This document shows positions 1 through 12,100 of a stretch of DNA of 64,000 nt, in pieces. The notes beneath the pieces are model-generated. The model had not been told where the DNA came from. It made no database searches and saw nothing but the letters and a program-made list of their open reading frames with translations. Every line of letters begins with the position of its first letter. Within the stretch, counting starts at the first letter, position 1. The translations under genes and the position numbers were made by a program. Source of the stretch: Lucinisca nassula. Its lineage: Eukaryota; Mollusca; Bivalvia; Lucinida; Lucinidae. The DNA lies in assembly GCA_963580285.1 (NCBI GenBank), contig OY757014.1:97199372-97263371 (forward strand), in the 5' to 3' direction.

Positions 1-64
1 ACTGGTTCCAGGTCTACAGGCGTGGGCTGAAATCTATTTTGCATTTTATTCATTGCTTTTTCAG

Positions 65-178
65 TCCATTTCCGGTGACACTAGAAAATCCTCATGTGAT
101 AGAGAAACACCAGGTTTGGATAGGTGTTCTCAAGAAAGGTCCTGATGGAACAACACTCAACTCCAACTATGAAACCAG
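65..178 (+). CDS. RTEL1: RTEL1 exon (1 of 18 in window)
   Basis: The acceptor is TTTTTCAG at 57-64 and the donor GTAAGG follows 178. The exon carries one base of a split codon, 37 codons and two bases of the next. It encodes [18 protein letters not shown] and then a GPDGTTLNS stretch. This matches the conserved LENPHVI-KHQ-W-GV region that precedes helicase motif IV in RTEL1. Earlier exons are outside the window. Confidence 0.95.
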
Positions 179-3100
179 GTAAGGAAATTGTTACAGAAAA
201 GTTACCATAATGGTCCAAAGTATTGGGACAGATAGGTCTAAGCAAACAGTGAAGACCCAGATCAGACTGCTCTTGAAGTCTGATCTGAATATACACTGTT
301 TGCCATTCTATCTGCACCTTTTGGACTCATTGCTGGATTGTGAAACATATTTGTTAAAATTAAGAAATTTTAGAATTACAACAAGTTTTCAAGGTGTCTG
401 AATTTTTAGGATTTTTACGGGATTGGGAAATTCCGCTATTAAGACCAACAAATTCATCTTTTAACCCTTAAGATGCCAAGAAAAACTACATCTGAAAAAG
501 GCGTCTGCTTTTGTCGTCTGCTCAATCTTTTTGCAAAATTTGTAAAAATATTTTTGCATACAGGCAAACAGTGTGGGCCCAGATCAGACTGACTGCTCCT
601 GTAGGAGCAGTCTGATCTGGGCCCACACTTTTTGCAAAAAAAAATGAACTTTTAAGGTAACCAGCAGACGGCAAAGCAAACAACAATTTAGTGATTGGCA
701 TGTTTTGGGTTAAAACAAATTTAAAATGTTTCTGTTTTTATGCCCCCGGAATCTAGATTCGGGGGCATATGGTTTTTGGTCTGTCTGTCTGTTTGTCCAT
801 TTGTCTGTCTACAAAAACCTTAACATTGGGCATAACTTTTGAATGGTAATAGATAGAGCTTTCATATTTCACATGTGTATACCTTATCACAAGACCTTTC
901 CAATGATACCATAATTGTTGATCTTGTGACCTTAACCTTGACCTACTTTTTTCAAAATTTTTAAAAACACTAATATTGGCCATAACTTTCGATTGGTAAA
1001 TGATAGGGCTTTCATATTTCACATGTGCATTCCTTGTCACAAGACCTTTCTAGTGGTACCATAATTTTTGACCTTGTGACCTTGACCTTGATGTTTGACC
1101 TACTTTTTAAAAACTTTAACATTGGCCATAACTTTCGATTGGTAAGTGGTGGGGCTTTCATATTTCACATGTGCACTCCTTGTCACAAGACCTTTCTAAT
1201 GGTACCATAATTTTTTACCCCTTGACCTTGACGTTTGACCTACTTTTTAAAAACTTTTTCTTTCTTTGTGTTTTCTACACACAGTGTTCTCTAGTATTGG
1301 TGGTCTTAATATAGAAATTTTACTTTTACTGTATAAAGATATGTTCAAGAGAGTTTGCCAAATTTATAAATAGCTATGTTCATCCGGCCTCAGTGGTTCA
1401 GTCGGATAATTGACTGACTTGTGATCAGGACGTCACAGGTTTGATCTAAATTCTGTCCTTTACCTTGATTCAAGAAGGCCAATTGTCAGTTTCTGGGGAA
1501 AGAATGTCCACTGTACTTATTAACCACTTATGTATAAGTCTGCCAAGGAAAAGTTTAATTAGGTAAACTGACCCGGTCAGCATGACCTAAACTGTCTTGA
1601 CTAGGACATTTAACTCAAAACCAAACCAAACAGCTATGCTCAAGACAGTTTCTCTCTACCAGGAAACTGAAGACAGTTTCTCTCTACCATGAAACTGACA
1701 AAATTCTGAGCTTATATGCCCTTTCAAGCAAAGAACCAGAAAAAAAACTGTGCAAGAGTTACCTTTCATTTACTTCATTTCATTACGAAAACACGCCTAT
1801 ACAAATACATTGTATCTTTTATCGCTGAAAAAATGAAAATTTTAAGATGAAAAATTGTTATATTTTCCTTATTTCTGCTCAAAATATAGATCGTTAGAAC
1901 TGCCTAATGGAGGCAGTTCTAACGAGTACCCACAATCTATATTTTAGAGCAGAAAAAAGAAAAACAATGTTTACCCCTCTAAATCCCAGTTTTACTATAT
2001 AAAAGTGAGGTTCAAGGGGGCCAATATTATATAGGCATGTTTTCCTGATGATTTTGAAAAAAACTTTAGGTAAATAGTCATATATGTGAACTGAAATCTA
2101 AAACAATTAAATTTCATTTATATGGTCACATAAGGGTAACCGATACTAGAATTTTCCAACACTAACGTGAGAATTTGATAGAAAAAAAACACACAAAAAA
2201 CAGGAAGTCACAGAAAATGTCACCCTTTCCAAAACTGGTGGAAAATATGTCTGGTGTATCCATTCCCTTGAATGAAAAATAGGGAAAAGTAACTTTTGGA
2301 GATAACAATTTAACTGAGATAACAATAGAACTGAAACATTTGGCCTTCGCTCATTGGGGCAAGAAATAGATCAGCTGCATGATGCTAACACGCGGAGCTG
2401 AAACCAACCGCACATGAGTATTGGTAAACCGCTTAGAAGGTCTAAGCCGGCCTGGGCCAAGTGATGCAAATTGGACTGTCCCTGCATATAAACACTGCTG
2501 GTTTGTTTGGACAGTAGGGCATGAGTGCACTCCATGTTTTCAAGTTCTGTGGTGTATTCCTTGCTTCCAAAGGATAACCCTCTCCAGAACATATTGAGAT
2601 ACCATTTCATATCGGTGTCAGATAAAAGTCCCACAAAATTGGAAGCAATGTCTCCAAAATGACTTAAATACAGTCGAACTTCGATGGCTCGAACTCGCCG
2701 GGACCGCCGAAAAAAGTTCGAGCCATCGGTAGTTCGAGCTATTGGAGTCCAACTCGGCAAGATCCATCTTTGTGTACTATAATTTCTTATCATAGCTGCG
2801 GCGATTTTGGTGACTTCCGGTTCATTTATCGGTCATAAATTAAGCCACCTAGGATATCTTTCGCACTTCCAGGGAGATAATAAAAATACAACAAAAATAA
2901 ATCTTTTAATTTTATTTACAAGGTGAAAAGTTTAAAACACAACAAAGTACACGCAGGAGTGAATGATGAGCCGTATTTTAAGGCAAAGACTGTAATTTTG
3001 GCAGGGCTTACTCAATGTCGGTGTGACATTTTAATTTGTGAAAAATATTTTGTCAGCTTTAATTTCCTTATGCCCCCTCATTAGCCCTGGGTTATTATAG

Positions 3101-6100
3101 GTGTTTACAATAAACTTAATTTGACACCTCAACATTATTCTCTTGACCTGTTGATCAAAGGGATTGCGCCAATCAAGTACACGTGTGTTATGTAAACAGC
3201 TGTTTCGGCAAGACGCTTTGTCAGTATCAAAGCGTCTTATGATACTGACCACGCGCCTGCGTGACTTGATGGATAAAATTTGAATTTTTAAAAAGGTAAT
3301 TAGTGCGAGCCATCGGTGGGATTTTACATAGAAAATGCACTCTAGGGACCAGGCTTAGAGTTCGAGGGTTCGAGCCATCGTGGTTCGAGCCAAGGGTGGC
3401 ATGTTCAATTAAAATGAATAGGGATTTTGCAGGGACTGAAAAGTCAGTTCGACCCAAACGTGGTGTTCGAGCCTACCGAGTTCGAGCCATCGAAGTTCGA
3501 CTGTAGTATTGACGGGAACGTGAAACCTCTATTCAAACAAACAAGAACTGAAATATTAGAAAAGGGCACTTAGCATTCTCCAACTTACCTTCTTCAAACT
3601 TCTGCCTATTAATGGTGCTAGATGCATGATTTGAGCCCCGTCAAGCGATTTTGTGTCTTTGAGCATTCCGTCATGACAAATTTTAACTGCGCATGCCCAG
3701 CCATTCAGAGGGGCCAGGGATATGGCTTTCTGTCTGAAGGTGCCTCTTTATTCACTGCTTGTATGAGCGAGCAGGGAAGGTTCTGGCATGACTGCGGGGA
3801 TGCGCAGAGGCTCGCCTGAACCTTCGCTGCTCGCATAGGCGATAAGTACCAAAATCGCTTGACGGGGCCCATTTCTTGAATAAAGTTACCTCCAGGGCAT
3901 CGTAAGCTTAACAAGCTCACTAGTGATCAAATTGTTTACTGTTCTACCAAGAAAAATACCTAAAACTGTGGTATTTTTTCAGCAAAAACATCAGTATTTT
4001 TGCCATATTAAATGATCAAAGTTTTAACAGTATGTTAACTAAAGACATCGTTAGTTTTGAACAGCTGGCCCCAGATCTTCTTTTCATGACTGTGAGCAGC
4101 AAAGACTCTGGCAATACTGCTCTGATGCGGAGACATGCCTGAGCATTCGGTCATTGCATGTAGGATAAGTTAAAATTATTTTGGCAAATGTGTCAAATCA
4201 ATTATAGTGAAATGTGTATCTTGTAAATTACTTATTTCAGATTCACTCCAAGTTACCAAGCTTCCCTTGGCAATTCAGTAGGTAAGTATATCTCAGTATT
4301 TTTCAAGGAAGATTGAACTTGCCGCCCTTGGTTGCTCAGTCGGATGATCATGTAGTTAGGAATTAAATATTAAAACAGATGCTCAAATGATAAAAAGTTA
4401 AAGCCCACTTTTTTTTTGTGGAGAACCTGACTAACATGAAAACACAAGAAAAAAATCAAATGAATGACAAAATTTCTGGTGGCTATTTCTCCCAAATGGC
4501 AGAGATTCATGTTGAAAATTTGACTCATTTCTTGTACTAAAATGGATTAACATGTATCAACCAAAACAGAAGCAACTACAACTGTGCTAACACGAAAGTT
4601 ATAATTAATGTAACAGTGAATAAATATCCAACCAGGACAGACTGATTAGCTTTCACAGATCCGGTGGCTGATCTGAGTTTTTGCTGGTTGCCCGTTTTAT
4701 TGTATTTTTGCTGAGCGCTGAATTTCCCGCCGTTTGCCAATCGTATACAGTTGCTACAATCAGTGAAAATTTCCCGCCTTTTAACACATAGCACATAAGG
4801 CCGCTGCATGCATCTTGAATTAGATAAAGAATAAGGAACACATAATATGGGTTTGAAAATGTTTTGAGGACAATATGACCGTGTGACGGCTGAAGACTAA
4901 CCAGCCTACGCAATCTGATCAAAATATTCGCTGTTTGCACGAGCCTTCAATGGCGTCTGGGATATTCCAAGAACACATGCTAAGAATATGACCACATTGG
5001 CTAGATTTACAGGCTGATGCGACACTTCTTTCAAGAAAAAGTTAATTTTCATTTTGCTGTTCGCCAGCTCATTCACATGTATATGTATACCGGTATGTTA
5101 CCATGATAGAATATGTGTTTAAGGTCTGGCCATTTCAACCTCTGACATTAATAATAATATAAGTGCAGTTAGCAGCCATCCTGTGAAACGACACTTGTTT
5201 TGATTTTAGGAGTACTGATACTCTCAAAGCATCACAGGATACGCCTATAGTCTGTGGTTGAAGGAGTAATAGTACTCCTCGGGCAAAATCTTATCAATAA
5301 CACTTAGTTAAAAAGGTCAAGACTGAGTTACTTAAGAAATAAAGCGATTTTTTAACATTAAAGTATGAACAACATAGGTTCATGAGCAAAGCAAGCTCGT
5401 GACTAAGTTTTGTTCATACTTCGATGATTATTAAATAAATTACCTTCATTACTTAAATTTACATTATTTTCCATCCAATGTAGGATAAGAAATTCTGGTT
5501 TCGGGCAAAAATTGAAACAAAAAACATTTCAAGCTTTCCTATTAACACACATTATTTTCCATCGAATGTAAGATATGAAATTCTTGCTGCGCCCAACGGG
5601 GCTTCAAAAAATAGATGGGCTGCATGATGCTTCCACGCAGAGCTGAAGCCGACTGCACACGAGTACTGGTAAACAGCTTAGGGGATCTAAGTCTGCCCAG
5701 GCAAAGCGGTGTGAGTCGGTCTGTCCATGCTTATAAACCCTATTGGTTTCATTGGGCGACAGGGCTTGGGATGTCATTTCATCTCATTGTCGGGTAAAAG
5801 TCCCACAAAATTGGAAGCAACGTCTCCAAAATGACCTGTACAGTGTTGACGGGGATGTTAAACTTCAAACAAAACAAGATTGAAATTCTGGTATCCGGCT
5901 GAAATTGAAACAAGAAAACATTTCAAGTTTTCCTGTTAACTCTGGAATAGCATTGTTGATGTCATAGTAGTGCTATTGTCAAATATTGGAGAGAACCATG
6001 GTTCATTCTGACATCATTTATTGATCATCAGTCATTGCGTGAATCATTGTTTTTATTGAAGTATGAACAGTATTATGTTTCAATAGTTAACTACAGTGGC

Positions 6101-9100
6101 AAAACTGGTTATAACGGCAATTTGAATGAAATGACTACTTAGCTAAAAGCTTAGCCTCGGTTCTGAGCGGCGTGGGTTTCCCTCAGGTTGGAAATGCACA
6201 AATCAAGTCCATAGTCATTAAAGGGTATTGTAATCTAATACTCCAAGAAACAAATGTAATAGATATTTGTTAGAATAGTTATAGACATTTGTTAGAATCA
6301 CCGAGGCAAATGTCTATAACATTTCTTTCTTAGAGTAATAATGGCGAAAAGGCCTTCTATTACCTATCATACCCCTAACTTGGATTCTTTATATCAGCAA
6401 ATTCTTTATAGTGGCACAATAATAGGGAACAAATACTGTCGTTATAACGAGGGTCCTCTGTATTGGTTCTTTTCTGTAACTGCATTTTGAATGTAAATAT
6501 TTAAAACTGGAACTCATTGACTGCACCTTTGAGCCTCTGCTGATTGCTGTAATCTTCCATGTTTCAGTGAATTTTGCTCGTGTAGTACCAAATGGGCTGT
6601 TGATCTTCTTCCCGTCTTATCCTGTGATGGAGAAATGTTTGGAACACTGGAAGGTAAACATAAAATATATAACATGCTTAGCATCATCAAAAATACCTAA
6701 TGAACTCTTTTACCTGTAATATTACAAAAGACAGGTCCAAGTTGTCTTGAATGATTTACAAAAAAAAAAAAAAATAAATAAATATTATGTATAGTGTAGA
6801 TCAAAAATGCAGCCAGTGTACATACATAGAGGATCTTACACGAGTAGTCATTTCATATGAATTTTATGAAATGAGCTTTTTGTGATTTTCATAAATTTCA
6901 AATGAAATGACCACGAGTATAAGATTCTGTTTATCATATGACCACTTTAAACTGGATTTTATTGCATTTAAATTGACAATTGTTCACACAAAATGCATGG
7001 TTGACATGGACGTCGTCATGACGTTACTTAATCCCACCAAAGTGTTATTACATGTGTGGTCATATGATTTTTATTACACGACCTTATCCACTGCTTTTCA
7101 ACGATGTCATATGATAAAGTGCAGTTTGTTTGGAGTTTTACGGCTCTGTAAACACTTGTTAGGTCTTATTGAGTTGGTGAGTTTACCAGTGAGACATGGC
7201 CATTGACAAAGCCAAACCTCCAACGTCTACAGCGAAATGACAGGGCAATGATCAGACAGATCTGCAATGTCAAGCCACAGGACACTGTCACCATCAGGTC
7301 CAGTGAGTTACTTGAGCGTCTTGGCATTGAGGACCTGGACCTCATCCTGAAAGAGAGAAGACTTCACTGGTACTGACATGTGGAACGCTCCAAGGGTGCA
7401 GTCAAGACTGCCTGTGACATACAGGTAGGTGGAAAGCGGGGGCCAGGAAGGCCCAAGATGACCTGGAAGCAGCTAACAGAAAGAGAAAGGAAGCTCTCTG
7501 CTATCGATCCTCATGATAGACAAGCCTGGAGATCTGGTGTAAGATCTGCCATGCGTGCAGCAAGTCAGCTACCTGGAAGGGGGCCCACTTATGTGGACGC
7601 TGCCCCTGTACCTGCACGTTAATAAAAAATCTGTTGATGATGATGATGATGATGACCTAACAACACTTTACCTTGGCAGTTAAGCGGTTAATCAGTACAG
7701 TGCACATTCTTTTGTTAGAAACTGGCAACTACCCTTTTTAAATAGAGGAAGAGAGAGAATGGCCATAGAAAGATTTAATTATCACTCTCCATGAACTAAT
7801 GTTGCCAACTGTGGCAGGTTTTGAACCCGCAACCTCCTGATCACCAGTCAGATGTACATCCAATTGGGCTGCTGAGCCACCAGCTGTAGAGTACAGTGCA
7901 ATATTGCAAATAATTGCAAAATATGGGCATATATAGATAGTGTATAAGAAAATGATAATCCTCACAAATTTAGTTCCGAGTTCTATTGGTCAAAGAAGAG
8001 AGCTTAATGTATGTCAGAGCCCAAATCAAAATTAATAATTTCATTAGTTAATATGTTGTTAAAACTTTGATCATTTTATGTGCTAATTTATTTGCTAAAA
8101 GATGTGAGTAGGTTTTCAAATACAAAAGCTACACATAGTTTTGGTATTATATGTTGTTCTTGCTAGACTCAGAAGCCTCCATGGTGTAGTGGTTAGGCTA
8201 CTTGCCTTGTAAACCAGGGGTTGCAGGATCGATCCAAGGCTTCTCCAGACTTTCGGATGTGTCTTTAAACCGAGGTCCCGTCTCCGTATAACCTTAGCTG
8301 TTGGTGGGACGTAAAACTCAAATACTCACTCACTCTTGCTAGACTATTTAACCTTGAAGATGCGGAGAAAATCTACATCTGAAAATGTTGTCTGCATATG
8401 TCATCTGCTGAATTTTTTGCAAACACTTTAAAAAAATATTTTTGCTTACAGGCAAACAGTGTTGACTCAAAGCAGACTGCTCCTTGAGGAGCAGTCTTAT
8501 TTAGGGCCACACTGTTTGCAAAAATTACTTTAAAAGTAACTGGCAGACGGCAAAGCAGATGACAGTTGTCTTAACATTTTGACAAAAAAAAAGTTTGCAA
8601 ACAGTGCTTTAAACAACTAGTTCCTGGTGTTCAAGTTTAGAGTATGCATGTTTAGCAAGATCTTCCTTTACAGATCTCTGCTGACAAACAATTGGCTAAA
8701 TCATGGTACCTAATACAGCTTGTGGTGTCTGTGAACCTAGTGAACTTAGCTTTACTTCACAATGATTGTCCAGCATAATAAGATTCCCGGTTTATATGTA
8801 TACCAGTAATCCTTTCAACTTTTTATGCCCCCGCCATTCGAAGAATGGTGGAAAGGGCATATAGCGTTGCCCCTGTCCGTCCGTCTGTGCGTCCGTCTGT
8901 CCGTGCGTCCGAAACTTAAACGCAGTCAATAACTTCCTTATTTCTTGATGGATTTTAAAATTACTCGGCAGAAATGTTAACCATCATGAGACGACGTGTC
9001 ACGTGCAAAATCCAGGTTGGTACCTCAAAGGTCAAGGTCATACTTAGAGGTCAAAGGCCAAAAAAAGGGTCCGAAACTTAAACGCAGTCAATAACTTTCT

Positions 9101-12100
9101 TATTTCTGGATGGATTTTGAAATTACTTTGAAGAAGTGTTGACCATCATGAGACGATGTGTCACATGCAAACCCAAATCCGTATCTCCAAGGTCAAGGTC
9201 ATACTTAGAGGTCAAAGGTCAAAAAAAGGGTTCGAAACTTAAACACAGTCAGTAACTTACTTATTTCTGGATGGATTTTAAAATTACTTTGAAGAAATAT
9301 TAACCATCATGAGACGAAGCGTCACATGCAAACCCAGAGCCGTACCTCTAAGGTCAAGGTCATACTTAGAGGTCCAAGGTAAAAAAATGGTCGGTCAATA
9401 ACTTTCTTATCTCTGGATGGATTTTGAAATTATTTGGCAGAAATGTTGGCCATCATGAGACAATCTGCCTCACACAAAACCAAGGTCCTTACCTACAAGG
9501 TCAAGGTCATACTTAGAGGTCAAATGTGAAAAAAGGGTCCAAAACTTAACACAGTCAATAACTTTCTATTGATGAATACAAACAGACATATTTTCAGGCG
9601 GGGGCATCCGTGTCCTATGGACCCATTTCTAGTCTAATTATTTCAGGAGGTTAATATCTGGCCGAGAATTGAGCAGTACAAACAGATCTTTGTGGAACCA
9701 AGGTCAAAGGGAGTTTTAAATGATGTAAGTGCTCAGTGTCAACAGCTCACAACTGTTACGCCCAACATTATCTGAGGCCAGTTGTTCAAAACTAACGACG
9801 TCCTTGGTTAACGTATCTTTAAAACTTTGATCATTTATTATGGCCAATATTTTTGCTGAAAAAATACCAAAATTTTAGATATGGAACTTGTTAGAACAGT
9901 CAACAATATGACCACTAACAAGCTCCTTAAACTAACGATGCTTTGAACAAATGGCCCCTGATTGATTGTAACACGTTTTACTGTCAGTTGTAAGAAGTTT
10001 GCTAACTACTTGTTATGGCTGTCAGACCATTTTCATGTCCCCTATATATATTGTTGCAACAACACCAGATGAAAAGTGGGAAGGAGGATGAACAGCCTTG
10101 TCATTAGTAAATGGCAGGAGGCTAATATAAGAATCTTACGTGGATGTGATGGTTGGAAGTAAAAATTGTCCCAAGGGTCACTTCATGCCATACTGTGATC
10201 TCAAGGGGCGTTCTACTCCTCACAACCATATAAGGTTCCTTTTCTGGCACACATTTCAATTCTTAGCTTGAATTTTTAATTTCACAATATTGTTATGATA
10301 ATACAGCGATGTTTATAGTCTTTCAAAACGCAGTGAGACGTGATTGCACTTTTAATTTTGGACTATTCCATGTTTTAGGTAAGTCGCCTTCAGTTGGGAT
10401 TTTACATTGGGCGATATTGTTTTACTGAGATTCGTACTGCATCATATTAATGAGTTGGCCACAACTTTGACATAATGGCATTACAAAAAACATGTTTTTT
10501 AATTTTATAATCCTGTGAGAAAAAAAATCCGAAACCTGCTTCCCCTAAAACATGGAATAGTCTTGTCACGCTTGAACATTGAACTCTCAAAGGTCGTTGA
10601 TAAACTATAGTGATGTCAATTTACATGTAATGACATTAACCTTAACAATATCAAAGTGCACATCTGCCTTCTTGAATCAGTGGAAGAGAGAGAATGACCA
10701 TAAAAATTTTCATGATCAATCTTCACAAAAGAATGTTGCTGGTCTGTAGATTTCAAAATGCACAGCATACTAATCCCCAGTCAGACAACCACCCGACTGA
10801 GCCAGTGAGTCCAGCCTTCTCCAAATTTAAATTGTTAGAAAATGTGGCAATTGTATCCAATCCTGTTAAGGGGAATGGATACACCTCCAGGGAAGGCAAC
10901 TCCTGTAAAATATTTTTTGTCTACCATGTCATACTGACCTATATAGTGTTGACGGGGATGTTAAACCTCAAATCAATCAATCAAGTCTACCATGTCAGTA
11001 GGGGTCAACTCTTAAAGGAAAGAATTTGCTCCTGAGGAGCAAATTCTTCCCTTTAAGAGTAGACCCCTTTTTCTATGGGACAGAAGCTCAAAATGCTTTG
11101 ATACAAATAGACTCTGGGTTTCTATTTAAGGTGATGGAAGATTTCTACAGTAAAATCAATGATCCCAGTCTGAATGGTGCTATATTTATTGCTGTTTGTA
11201 GAGGAAAGGTAGGTACTCTGGAAATTGTAAGGGAGATTACTGGCAATGAGTCCCATTACCTTTATATTACAAGGAATGGATATAACTGACTAATTTTCCA
11301 ATATTTTATGGACAGACAACTTTAATGATGTGTTTGATGTTTGATTTTAGCTCACCTTAGCATGATTAAATTTTAGCTCACCTAAGCTGTGAGTTATTTA
11401 AATAGGCCTGTTGTCTATTAGCATTTGGCATCTCTTCCTGAGCCACTGTCAGAGCTAATTTTAACCAGATTTCATAAAAATGATCCTTTGGTGATACTGA
11501 CTGAATATTGTTCCAAGATAAGGAATGTCAGAAGGATTCAGGTTGCCATATCAGGTTGCCATGGCAACCCGAAAGAAATAGCTTTAAAATATCTTCTTGT
11601 CCAAGAAACTGCTGGACAGATTCCAATATAATTTGGTGACTCTTATGGCAGGTGAGCTGTTCAGGTCCCATTTGGCCCCCTTTTCTGCAGACCTAGCCCT
11701 TCATGTAAATATTTTCCTAAATAACATCACGCAAACTCGCCTACATAATTCTGACCTTGAACTCCACTTTTGTATAGTAAAACTGGGTTTTATAGGGGTA
11801 AAATCTATTTTTCTAATTTTTGCTCTAAAATATAGAGTGTGGGTACTCGTTAGAAGCGCCTCGTCAAGGCAGTTGTAACATGCACCCCCCAATCTATATT
11901 TTGTGCAGAAATAAGAAAAATATCACAATTTTTATTGGAAAATTTTCATTTTTTTGGCGGTAAAATTTACTGTGTATTTGAATAAGCATGTTTTCGTAAT
12001 GAGGAGATTCCTATTAGTAAGAAAGACAAGGATGGCAAAACTACCCTTCAGATAGTTGCCTCGCTCAAAACTTGATCAGTTTCCATTAGTGTTTTATTTG

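Noticed and set aside
2371..2793. 140-aa minus-strand open frame
   Set aside because: Antisense of SINE-A joined to the inserted DNA transposon end.
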